NCBI GenBank assembly: GCA_015680685.1
Contig: MNCI01002152.1
Location: forward strand, 292,222-356,221
Direction of reading: 5' to 3'
Length of the DNA: 64,000 nt
Source: Gnetum montanum
Lineage: Eukaryota > Streptophyta > Gnetopsida > Gnetales > Gnetaceae
Shown here one piece after another: positions 12,861-23,342 of the stretch (position 1 is the stretch's first letter; each line of letters starts with the position of its first letter). The position numbers were made by a program, and so were the translations under genes. Below the pieces are notes generated by a model. It was not told where the DNA came from and did not search any database. It worked only from the letters and a program-made list of their open reading frames with translations.

Positions 12861-12861
12861 A

Positions 12862-13640
12862 AGGAGGTAGTGAATGTGATAGAAAGAAGAAAAAAGAAGT
12901 TGAATGTGCCCATCATAAGGGTAAGGACAAAATTATTGTAGTAGAAAAGGTTGGGGATTCTAAAATAGATGATGATAGGTGTGACATCTGTTAGTATGAA
13001 CATCCTAAGGGATGTTGCCCAATTGTGTCACACTTGCAAGAATCCAAGGTGTGTGCATTGAATCATAGATTGGCCAAATGGCAAGCACCTAGAAGGTTTT
13101 CTTACACCCCCCAAGGAAACTATTGGTAGTTCCACCAATAATCCTAATATTCGATTGGAGCACCACCTCAACCTCATGAATAGTCTCAATAGTGGCAACA
13201 CTCATAGTTCTGAGGGATGCCACCACCAAGGTAGCAATATCCTTTCCACCAACTAGATCCATACGAGTGCTACATTCAATAGCCCATCTTACCATGTTAT
13301 TCTTCTAGTCACACTTCTAACACCATTTCTACCTTTTTAAATATTATAGAGCACCATATCCAAGGGGAGAGTCCCCATTTCCTTATCACCCTTCTTATCC
13401 TTCCACTTTTGCGCCTATGTCCTCAACACCTTTGCCACCTAGTTCACCTATGTAAGGTGAGATCCTAGCACAGCCATAGTAGACACATGTTGTAAGGCCT
13501 ATAAACATACAACAAACTTCTTAGTTGAGTGGCTCTAAATAAAGTCCTTGTAAGACATCATTCTTTAAAACCAAAAATTCCCCAAAGTCCTCACAAACAT
13601 CCATGGCTATGAACCCTACTTCTACATCATCTGTAGTATC
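12862..13640 (+). pseudogene. E2 gag, 3' portion with zinc knuckle
   Basis: The frame resumes after U with RKKKEVECAHHKGKDK, then VVEKVGDSK, CDIC-stop-YEHPKGCCP and SHLQESKVCALN. The knuckle is C-x2-C-x3-H-x3-C with one stop inside. A proline/tyrosine-rich tail follows. This matches the E5 gag at 59009-59330. The join with the 5' portion shows that the insertion removed little gag sequence. Confidence 0.78.
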
Positions 13641-14190
13641 CATTGAGCCTCCTTCAAAACAAAGCACTTTTCAATCGCACACTGCTATGTTGACCAATGT
13701 GGTTACTATTTAGATAAAGGCTAGCTATCTTCCCAAGAAGAGATCTCATCCTAGGAGTCCCCTTATCTATTTGTAGATTGCTAATGAAAAACCTTGTAAA
13801 GGTCTTTTGGACTCAAGTGTTGGAGTCAATTTGATTTCATCGGAGATGTACAAAGCCTAAAACCTTCCTCTACTAAAAGACAATAATATAAGGTTGGAAT
13901 TGGTAGACCAACTCATAATAGTTTATTTGGGATTGATTGAGAACATTATGAGCATCATTTGTGGGTGGTCTTATCTTACTAATTTCTTGGTGATTAACGT
14001 AAAGAATAGTAGGTGGGGCTTCCCTATTATCATGAGAAGGGGATGGCTAAGTACTATAGATGCATGGTTGGGGATAAGAGATCTCTCCATGGAAATTTAT
14101 AGGAAGAATGAATTAGGTAAAATAGAGAAGAAGAAAGTTCCATGCATCATGTATAGTGACACAAAGTGCCATTGTATGCACAAACTATGA
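13641..14190 (+). pseudogene. E2 protease remnant
   Basis: The frame gives RSPLIYL, CKGLLDSSVGVNLISSEMY (active-site loop at 13807-13840), LELVDQ, IICGWSYLTNFLVINVKN, MRRGWLSTIDAWLGIRDLSM and a basic linker. It aligns with proteases in E1, E4 and E5. The usual D-T/S-G active-site triplet reads D-S-S here, as in the other legible copies. The last 98 codons (13894-14190) are open. Confidence 0.8.
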
Positions 14191-14419
14191 ACCATAAAGA
14201 GCATATCACTTTTGACATGTAGATAGTGTGCTAATGTCACAATGATTCAAAGGTTCCTATATGCAGTAGCCACTAAGTAACAGGACACTCATTGGTTGAA
14301 AACTAAAAGGAAGGATGAACAAGAAATATGCATGGAACTAGCTGAGAGCCTCAAAAATTCTTGTCTAGAAAGCATGGCTCAAGTGAGGCTAGTTTCTGAC
14401 CACCATATGCAAGGTGCAA

Positions 14420-14570
14420 AAAATATGATCGTTTTCAACTATTCATCATCTATGGTGGCCCAATTTGTACAACCTAGTATGATAAATAGGTTTGGTATGC
14501 CATGTGCACAAATTTCTAATAACAAAACACATTTAACAAATAAAGCATGCAAGGCACATACTACATAATG
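14420..14570 (+). pseudogene. E2 integrase scrap joined to the protease linker
   Basis: After the linker (ICMELAESLKNS) the text jumps to VFNYSSSMVAQFVQPSM and NRFGMPCAQISNNKTH. In E4 the integrase core has SSSTIAYFVQQSVVNRF and ISNNGTHF. All RT, RNase H and N-terminal integrase sequence is missing between about 14400 and 14430. In E1 the deletion is larger and has a different end point, so the two losses are probably independent or successive. Confidence 0.75.
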
Positions 14571-16289
14571 TTATGACCTAGGTTTAGGAAGGAAAAACTA
14601 TAACAAAATAATAAGGTGCCCTACTTAAACCCTACACATATGCCTCAATGCACAAACTTTTGAACATTATGGAAGGAGCCTTTCATTAATCATAAGATAT
14701 TGCCACTGGGGGCATGCTAATATACCAGCCTGATAGCACACATAAAAGAATTATGACCAATTCCTTGCAATGTAAGCCTTTCCTTGAAACCCCTTGATAG
14801 GCTTGCAAGCTCAATCCTTCAGATATTTCCCTTTCAACTTAGTCATGGGGGAGATGGCCATCCATGTTAGGATCTTATAAAGTGGCTTCTTAGTTTTTAA
14901 CGTTTTTTGTTTTATACCATTTTTAGCATGTTTTCCATTTTCTTGAGTCTTTTTCAAATTTTCTATATTCTACCTTATTTTGGTTATTTGAATTTTTCTT
15001 ATGTTTCTATGCTTTTTCTTTATTTCCATCAGGACTTGGTACAAGCTACAGCTACTATTGATGGTGGTTTAAAGTTTATCAATTATTTGAGTGTAAATGG
15101 CTGGATTTCATTTTGGAATTATAATGTTCACTAATGGAACATTGATTCTTTTCATGTTAACAGGTAGTGAGTCCATTTCATCCATCACTCCAATCAAGTC
15201 TATGGTGCTTCCTCATTTTGGAAATCTAAGGTCCCTTTTTAATAAGAACTTATAATGAACTGGTGACCTTTGTACTTTCCAAGCTTGGGATGAATTAAGT
15301 GGATTGAAAAGGGTGTGACTTCAAAGGGATTTTTCACTTTTGTGCTTACCTACCGTCTAAGTTACATGAGTGTTTCCATGGATTTCTCATCACTCCACTA
15401 TTGACTAATAATAAGAAGCAAAGTCTTTGCATGGTGTGGTTTCCATTCAAGAAAAAAAAAACAAAGAAAAAGAATGGAAATTCAAAGCACACCCCTTAGA
15501 CATAATAACAAGCTACAAGTATTAGTTATGATGCTAGAAAGACATGTTATCCATGCCTAAAGGTACCCCTCTATCTAAGGTCCTCTTCACTTCCTACTTC
15601 TCTTTTATTCTCCTTTAGGAATGGTGTGTGGTCTATGGGGATGTTCTTATTTCTTGGAGGGTGGCATGATCTCAAGTATCAATGTGAAGTCACTAGAAGT
15701 AGATGGTATTAACTTGGACTAAGCAAGGTGGTCCACTGGTCATATTTAATCACATCTTCCACAAGGGACTTCATGTGACCACCATGGGAAACTCTATTTC
15801 ATTCTCTTATCCACTAATTCTTTCCATACACCATCTCACTACCTATTTTTATGATTGTTTCAATGGTTTCATTAGTAAAAAATTAACATTCTTTGATGAA
15901 TTCTTTGGTGATTTGATCTTTAATGATCCACAACCATTAATAATCCTTAGGACCCATGGACTTCTTGGTTTGAGGGCATGCAAGGGCATTAAGAGCATAA
16001 GCCTACTATGAGGAGGATCCACTTGCATACTCCTTGGTTGGGATGGTTAAGTTCTGTATCCCTTAGACATTTTTCTCTCAAATCCTATGCATTCCACATC
16101 AATTTCATCTAGTTTTGAACTCCTTAACCAATAAAAGTTGACTCAAATATCCTTTTTTTTTTTGCATAGTCTAAACCCTCTTTAAAAATTTTGTAGTATT
16201 CTAGGTTTTTTTTTTGGCTTTCTTTGGACTCCAATTTCATTAAAAAAATCCTTACTTTTACTTAGTTTCTAAATTGATTTTTTTTTTCT
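14571..16289 (+). other. E2 post-pol non-coding region
   Basis: This corresponds to the segment that follows integrase in E5. The block AACTTAGTCATGGGGGAG at 14837-14854 is present inverted at about 54977-54994 in E5. A T-rich stretch runs 14890-15030. The 102-codon open frame at 15703-16011 has no recognisable domain and no counterpart elsewhere in the window, so I do not call it a gene. Confidence 0.65.
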
Positions 16290-16560
16290 TTTAGCTATGT
16301 TGATGCATCCTTATCAATGCAGTGCAATGCGTTGACACATCCTCATCAATGTAGCATAAAAGGCCTATAAATGGCAGCAAGGACTTAGCTAATTTCTCAC
16401 TATTCTCATTCAACACCAAAGGAATTTTTTAGCTTTTGGAGCCTAGAGCCTTCCTAAGCCCATAACTTTTGAGCTACTTATTTGATTCACTCCGTTCTTC
16501 AATTCTATAGCTATCAAGGGTCAACTCTACATTGTGAGGGCCACAAATCTTAGGCTTTTA
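16290..16560 (+). promoter_or_regulatory. E2 internal promoter-like segment before ORF3
   Basis: The stretch 16297-16360 (GTTGATGCATCC, AATGCGTTGACACATCC, CTCATCAATG) closely resembles the U3 of the same element (19888-19945: TGTTGATAGGC, CAACGCATTCTCATCAATG). A TATA-like CCTATAAATGGC follows at about 16370. The leader to 16560 aligns with 4200-4370 in E1. This looks like a second, U3-type promoter driving ORF3. Promoter activity is inferred. Confidence 0.5.
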
Positions 16561-16849
16561 TAGAAAATTTTTCAAAACTTTTCTAACTCCCATAAGGTTT
16601 AACTAAAAAAATAATATTAAATAGCACTAATCCACTTTAGTTAAACCTCATAAACAAACTCTAGTAGCTATCAAAGTAAAATAATAAGAAAATAATATTC
16701 AAATATTAAACCAACCATAATCACAACATTATCCTAAGTGTAATGAATCAAAGGAGACAAGGTGTCAAGTGTTCTAAGTTACACATCAATTACTAATCCT
16801 TGGTCATGTTGTGATTACAAATGACACCAAGACACAAAAGAGTGTAGGA

Positions 16850-19629
16850 GGGAGGACTATCCTAAATGAGGAATAAGTGGTCTTGAGGAGGAAGAGGCTA
16901 ATAGTAGCAGTAACCCCAAGAGGAAGTAATAGAAACACATGAAATGGGACCTCTTTAAGAGGAGCTTGAAGTGAAGTCTATTTGAGGCCTAGGTTGGGAC
17001 CCAACCTAGAAGTCACTTTGACAAAGGCCTGCCTAAAGAAAATCAATTCCAAGGAGGTTAAAGGTTCAATTCTTCAAGAACTTACCTTTGGTCCTTTCTT
17101 GGACTTAGCACAAAAGAGGTCATAACGCAACTTCAAAGTTCTTCCATGTGGCTGATCCTTACTTTTAGCAGGGAATGGCAGATGGGGGAAACATAACTCT
17201 TCTAGAACAATAGGTAGGCCAACACCACTATGAAAATAAAGGACATCAGTGTGTCATACTCTATGGAGGCCATCATAGAGGTCCTCAGGTTTCTAGATAC
17301 TAGAGTAATCTTGGGGAAAATCTCAATGTAGACCCTAAAGTAAAGAAATAATGGATCCAATGGTGCTATGGAATGAACCATAATGAGTATGGTGTACTCA
17401 CCAAGGTAAAAAGGGCATAATTTGAAATTATGACCTATCATCTTAATCCAATGATAATTCCATGTAAATTCACATTCTTTTCTACCTGTGCATGTGCTAC
17501 TCTAAGCAGGAAATTCCCTATCAACATCCTGTAGCTCATCTTTCTTGAAATGGAGAAGTGCTTCAAAGAGAATAGCATGGGATAAAGACACTCCTATTTT
17601 CATGCCTAATCCAAAAATTATGTAAAGGGGGAGGAATAGACTACTATGTCAATGATATGTTGCATCATTCTCCTATCACATCCTAGAAGGATATGATGAA
17701 AAACAAAGTAGCCACCAAGTTACAAGAAGAGGAGTAGACACCACCACTACCCACTTAAGAACAAGTAAATTTGGAGGCTTGTGCTACCATTGAGTGAACA
17801 TACAAGCTCCATGAGCAACTCATATAGTAGTAGTAGATAGCATAGTGTGATGGGAACCCATTAGTTTATTAGCCAACTATGAGCCATTTGAATAAGGTAA
17901 CCAAAACCATTAGATGACCGGAGGGAACTACAACATTGTTTTCTACCCAAAGGATATAGGTGCACACAAGGTTGATTCCTAGCACTTGGGAAGTAATAGT
18001 ATCCCTCTTAGAATAATAATAATTCCTAGAAATTTTTGGGAACACCACCACTTTCTTGATGCACTTAGAGGAGGGAAAGGAGGTAATTGTCTTGGTGATG
18101 TAGCACCAAGGGCAGGAGACAACCATGAAGATGGTAGCTAACTATGTGGTAGAAGCATTGAACACTCTTATAGCCTCTATGCCTAATATTTCTCAACTTA
18201 GGAACATGTAAAAATTTGCAGGAGTAGTAAGTGGAAAGCTAAGTGTAGCCTAGCACAAGGAGGTGTTGGATCAATTAGTGAAAATTGAGCAACCACTTCT
18301 AGAGATCTTTGATCTCCTAGATACAATCACTACAATATAGTCAAAGTTGCTAAAATCTTGGGCAAGCTCATCATTTTCAATGCCCAACTTGAGACATCTA
18401 CATCTAAGAATTAATAATTGGCTATCCAAGTTATAGAGTTGAGAGCCAAACTAGCTAATCCCATCATGCTTAGCTAGGCCTTAAAAAGAGATGAAGATTT
18501 TTTACAACTTCAATACAAACATCAAGACACTGAGCATGTAAAGGAGATGGAAAAATTTGATCAATCCTTAGTATAAGCCATGAACTACAACATCAGAAAG
18601 GATTTTTTAAAAGTTTGCAAGGAGAATCTAGTTTTAACCTAAGATAATCATTGCTTGCAAAATATTAAGGCACAAAAAGAACAAATGATGGAATTTGTGT
18701 AACAATAATGAGAGCATCTTGCCAAGGTGAATATGAATTTGAGGAGGTTGGCTACTAAGAATCGAAATCTCTTAATGGAGGAGGTTTTTTCCATTTGCTA
18801 GAAAATAGTAATTGAGGTAGCCACCTAGAAGAACAGAGCCCTAAAATTTGAATGGGTGAAAAATCATTACAAGGACCAAGTTGGACTCTTCAAGGATGTG
18901 AATGAAAAAGAGATTTAATTGGTGAAAGCAAAAGTCAATGAGGCCCTCTAGTAACTTCAACAAGGAGGTGATGTGTGGTAGCCCATTTTTGATGGACACA
19001 ATGTGTACAACAAAGATAAAATCTACCTCAAGGAGTTGTAGATCAAGGAGATGAATGAGTACCTGGAGTTAGCCAATCTTTGGTATGAAAACTTGGTAAT
19101 GCTGACTACTAAATTGTCAAGCTTTGAACTTGACTTGCAAGTGGCCAGCTCTTACCTCTTGTACAAGGCATAGTTCAAGCACCATAAGAAAATAAAGAAA
19201 AAGATAAAAATAGCTAATGCAAAGCTTGAAGTCTTCTGCATGCACTTCACACATCAATGATCAATCATGGAGAACTTTTCCAAGAGGATGAATGACTACT
19301 AAGAGCTACAAAACACTATTAAGATGTTTGACATTAAATGAAAACAATTTGCTACCTAGTTTTTCAACATCAAGGAGTTGTTTCCAACCATGCCCTATCT
19401 ATGGGATGTTCCCATACTAGCTTACATTAGTGATGCCGCATGGACCATGTATGATTCCCAAAGAAAGGAGGAGAAGATGAAAGAAATATTGGATACTTTC
19501 TATCTTCCACTAGATATTGCAGTTGTAGTAGAATAGCCACAACCACCTCAGCCTTAACCACTGCATGCACTAGAAGTAGGGGAAGATCCTTCAATACCTT
19601 AGGAGTCTTCACCTAATGGGACTATTTGA
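16850..19629 (+). pseudogene. E2 ORF3: long decayed coiled-coil reading frame
   Basis: A frame with stops runs about 900 codons to a TGA at 19627-19629. The N-terminal part has LQELTFGPFLDLAQKRS. The C-terminal half is rich in K, E, L and N, with stretches such as MEKFDQSLV, LATKNRNLLMEEVF and KKIKKKIKIANAKLEVF, typical of coiled coils. It closes with LFPTMPYLWDVP, AAWTMYDSQRKEEKMK and a proline-rich tail. The closing block recurs in E1 (22960-23080: MFPSLPCSWDVP, AWMAHDPRIEEEKL). No signal peptide or fusion-protein hallmark is evident, so calling it env would be unsupported. Function unknown. Confidence 0.6.
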
Positions 19630-19856
19630 TCTTATTATCATCTTTGATCATTAGAGGAGTTCTAGCCATCAATTTTTGTAAAGGTACTAAATTTTATTTT
19701 CATGAATACCCATTTTTTATAATCATTGTCAATCTATATACTTGGACACTTAGCATTAGTTTTGGAGTTAGTTAGTTAGTCAATGGCTCAATACCTTCCA
19801 ATATTTTGTAAGAAGCTTGATCCTTATTTTGTTCACTTGAGGATAAGTTTTTAGTT

Positions 19857-19869
19857 AGTTGTGGAGGCA
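19857..19869 (+). promoter_or_regulatory. E2 polypurine tract
   Basis: AGTTGTGGAGGCA ends directly at the 3' LTR. It is preceded by TTGAGGATAAGTTTTTAG, conserved in E1 (23319-23332) and E5 (inverted, 53060-53085). The tract primes plus-strand DNA synthesis in LTR elements. Confidence 0.8.
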
Positions 19870-20699
19870 TGATGAATCATCACCAATGGGATGTGTTGAT
19901 AGGCATGCTTCAACGCATTCTCATCAATGCATGATTTGATGCATCAATGTGGTGTTTGAGTATACCTATATAAATGCATGTACCCATCACATTTATGGCA
20001 TCATTAAGTCCATTGCTTAGGGAAGTTCTTATAGTTTGTTTTCTCAACAATTAGAATATTTTCTAAGTACCCGCAATAAGAGTGAATAAGTGTATAGATC
20101 CTTATTCGAGCATTGATGTACCTGGACACTTTGGTGTGACGAGAATAAAGACCAACTTCTTGAAATACCTTGTAGCATTTAGAGATAGCTTAATGTTTAC
20201 TTTAATGCACTTTTTTATTCATGTAATTTACTTCAATGCCCATTAGTTAATCAAATAAGATTAATTAATTGAAATAAGTATAACCACCTCAAACATAATG
20301 TTAATGCTTGTTAATTCTAGCAGTGACTCACACTTGGTAACCTAGCAACATTATAATGCATTCAAGATGTGTATAGTAGGTGGGGCTAGATGTTTATGTT
20401 TAGAAATAGCTTAAGGCATTACATAGTTTATTAGATTAATTAATAATTAATTACTTTGTTTTAAACTTAGGGTAAAATAGATAAAAAATATAAACTTATA
20501 TAAATCATGTGTCTTAGTTACACTTAACCATATAGTTGTACTTATACAAGTGAAACTAAGAAAACAATGATTGTGTGCCTAGATTCACTATCTTAGATAA
20601 TGTACATTTAGAGAGCTAAAGTCTATAGAATTTGACCAGATTGTGTGTGAACACTTGTAATTCATATGATTGGGCATAGGATATACTCGTTTCTCATCA
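19870..20699 (+). mobile_element. E2 3' LTR
   Basis: This LTR is 830 bases, from TGATGAATCATCACC to CTCATCA, with terminal inverted repeats TGATGA/TCATCA. The U3 carries ATG/CAT palindromes such as TTGATGCATCAA. A TATA-like CTATATAAATGC lies near 19965. It is followed by CAACT, the second TSD copy. The lineage block GTTAATTCTAGCAG is at about 20310. Confidence 0.95.
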
Positions 20700-20704
20700 C
20701 AACT
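20700..20704. repeat. TSD CAACT, right copy, of element E2
   Basis: An exact match to 5052-5056 on the other side of E2. E1 ORF3 continues from here. Confidence 0.95.
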
Positions 20705-23141
20705 CCAAGCATCTCCCCTATGGCCTACCTTATCAAATAGTGGTGAATGGTATTTAGGAGAAACCTACCAATTTTGGTAGAAAAAAAGTAGATGCTACAG
20801 TGAAAATTAAAGAGTCTCTATGTCATACTTAGTAGAGGAAATTGCTAAGGCCCTCAACATTCCAAATGAAGGAGCCAATGTGACACAAATTTCAACCAAT
20901 TTAGACACCAATGCCAAGAGATTATGGTTGCAAATGAAATACAACAAAGAAGACAAAGACTTGAGTGAACTCTCAATTAAAGAAAATATTTACTTCAATA
21001 TTGGGACCTATCAATTATTTTCAACTAAAAGGCTTTAAAAAATTTCAACATATGTGACTAGAGGAAGTGCAATTTTAATTGGAAAATTTAATGTCAACAT
21101 CATCCATTTGTTCTTCCTTGAAAACCAAAGGTGGTTTGAAGAAAAGAAGGTAGGGAAACTAATACTTCCATTTCCTTGCCTCATCAAGATGCTATGCCAA
21201 TAAGCCAAAATCCTAGAATATACTAATGATGTCCCTAGGAAGGTCCAAAATGCTTCTTACGTAGAAATGTTCAAACTAGTGCCACCGAAGAAAGATCAGT
21301 TGGAGAACTAGTAGGCACTAAGGGAGCTAGAGATTTCATCCTTACTGATAAAGTTATAGCTATTGGTTAGCAATAAGTAAGACCTAGTAGCCAACTACAA
21401 GCTAAACAATAATAACAACAATAAGTTCCACCACTGTTGCCACAAGACTAGAAGTTGTCAAAGAGCCATCTATAATAAATTGCAGATACAATAAGTTGGG
21501 GAATAATGGAAGGTGCCAATCTATATGAAGTGTGAGAGAGCTTTGTTAGACCCATCATTTCCATAGATCTAGCAAGTGGGTAGGTGTCACTACAAGTAGG
21601 AGGAGAGGATGACTGGGCACAACAAATCTTAGGGAATGTTGCATCATTCTAAGTCATGTTAGAAACTAGTGTAGTGTTGGTTATGTAGCATCAAGATGTC
21701 ACAAGAATAGTTGAAGTTATAATAAACCATTTCAAAGAATCATTTAATGTTTTTGTTTTATCATTGGATGATATTTCTAGAGCAAGAGAGGCTCAAATGC
21801 TTGTTCATATCTCAATGACTCATGCAGAACATGAGAATATACTAGATAAACTATTGTAGATGGGCCAAGTAATGCAAAACCTTTTTGATATCCTAAGTGA
21901 TATTACTGTAATACATTTTGATTTAATTTCCACAAAGAGAAAGTTCATGGTAGAAGCTAGAGCTTAACATACTAAAAATGAAGTGCATAGACTATAAGAA
22001 GAATTAGCAATTCTAGGAGCTAAAAAATAAAAACCTTAAATAGTTCATATTGCTAGACTAAATTGGTCTATTCATAACTAATCATGTGAGGTAGTTGAAT
22101 ATCCACAACATGTAAATGGAGAAGGAGAAGGAAAAGGCAATGTAGGATGCATCTATTATAGAGGCGCAAGCATATGTCCATGTTAAAGCTATCACCACCT
22201 TACAAGAAGAAAACAAAAAGCTCCCTGATGATAATACCAAGTTGATCGATATAGAAAATTGAAAAAATATTTTCTAGGAAAAAATTCACTAGCTGAGAGA
22301 ATGACTCATGAGAGTCAATGAAGATATGAGTCACTTGGCTAGAGGAAATAAGAGCCTCTTAATGGACAAAGTCTACACCATTTATCAAAAGTATGAAATC
22401 AGAATAAATGCATGGAAAAATAAGGCCATGAAACATAAAAGACTAAAAGAAAATTTTAGAGACTAGGTGAATATGTATAAGAAAATAAATGAAAAAGAAA
22501 TCTAGGTGGTAAAGGCCAAAATCATTTTCCTCTCTGCTCAAAATCCAAATTGGCAACCCATCTTGAATAATCTTACCCATGTCCACCAAGCCAAGGTGAA
22601 GAATAAAGACTTGTGGATAGAGGACTTGATAGAATACATGGGGTTAGAAAACCTTTGCTACAGTAACTTAGGCATGTTAACAATAGGTAGGCCTCAGAAG
22701 AAGCTCAAGTAGTAGCTAGCAATAGTCTACATCATGTACGAGAAGGAGTTTATCGATAGAAAAGATGCATTGCAAAAATTACATGTGGCAAACTTTTAAC
22801 TATAAATTGTCAAAAATAGCTACTAGGGATAAAAAGATGTAGCAGTGAACCTGATGCATTGAATGTTATATTTTGAAGAACTTAGAAAGGTGGCTAGAGC
22901 TTTTGAAGAGGAAAGAAGGTGGTTTACAGCCTAGTACATGAAGGCCAACAAAATGTTTCCATCGTTACCATGTTCATGGGATGTACCTAGTCCATTCAAC
23001 ATTTCTCAACAAGCATGGATGGCACATGATCCAAGGATAGAAGAAGAGAAGCTTTAGGCACTCCTAAATCTCTATCAATTTGAAATGCCTGATGACAAGG
23101 GGAAGAAGCTAATGGAAGAGACTCCACTGCCTGGAACATGA
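20705..23141 (+). pseudogene. E1 ORF3, C-terminal part
   Basis: This continues the frame broken at 5056. Readable pieces, in more than one frame, are YLVEEIAKALNIPNEG (about 20823), INHFKESFNVFVLSLDDISR (about 21725), a charged coiled-coil-like region around 21830-22030, DLWIEDLIEYMGLENL (about 22611) and the closing block MFPSLPCSWDVP with AWMAHDPRIEEEKL. The stop is the TGA at 23139-23141. Several frameshifts and many stops are present. The closing block identifies it as the homologue of E2 ORF3. Function unknown. Confidence 0.58.
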
Positions 23142-23329
23142 ACTACATCACACTACTTCAATTTTTTTTATTATGTTTTGTCATGTTACTATGTCATTTT
23201 ATAAAAACACCACTATGACATTCTAAGTCATGTAAATAGTTAGTTAGTCATGTCAAGTTGATTTTACCTCCCAATTTTGAAAAGGACTCTATCCTCATTT
23301 TATTTTAACTCAAGGATGAGCTTCTAGTT

Positions 23330-23342
23330 AGTTGCAAGGATA
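23330..23342 (+). promoter_or_regulatory. E1 polypurine tract
   Basis: AGTTGCAAGGATA abuts the 3' LTR and follows AAGGATGAGCTTCTAGTT, the conserved pre-LTR box. Pyrimidine interruptions reflect decay. Confidence 0.7.

Larger units (their letters stand above)
7734..12861. mobile_element. U: non-coding LTR-like insertion with internal duplications, inside the E2 gag
   Basis: The flanking gag halves (DEKFQTTLRI before, RKKKEVECAHHKGK after) join in the order seen in E5, so this is an insertion. It has no coding region. It is built from a 350-380 base segment present twice and a 2.2 kb segment present twice. One full unit would start TGTAACACCC (8114) and end GATGTAACA (12860), which resembles a long Ty3/gypsy LTR of about 2.5 kb. 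AGGAG occurs on both sides (7729-7733 and 12862-12866) and may be the TSD, but the first TGT of the expected LTR is missing. Orientation not proven. Confidence 0.7.
5057..20699 (+). mobile_element. E2: Athila-like Ty3/gypsy element with both LTRs, nested in E1
   Basis: E2 is 15,643 bases long, with LTRs at 5057-5851 and 19870-20699, a primer site, a polypurine tract and a perfect 5-base TSD. Without the U insertion (7734-12861) it would be about 10.5 kb. Content in order: gag, protease, a scrap of integrase, non-coding region, internal promoter-like segment, ORF3. RT and RNase H are gone. It is the same lineage as E1, E4 and E5, judged by LTR ends, primer site, gag knuckle and protease. Its insertion point lies inside ORF3 of its relative E1. 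Confidence 0.93.

Noticed and set aside
15703-16011. 102-codon plus-strand open frame in E2
   Set aside because: No counterpart in E1, E4 or E5 at the same place and no domain, so probably chance.
16850-19629. ORF3 as a retroviral envelope gene
   Set aside because: The position fits, but I see no signal peptide, cleavage site, fusion peptide or transmembrane anchor, only coiled-coil-like and charged sequence.
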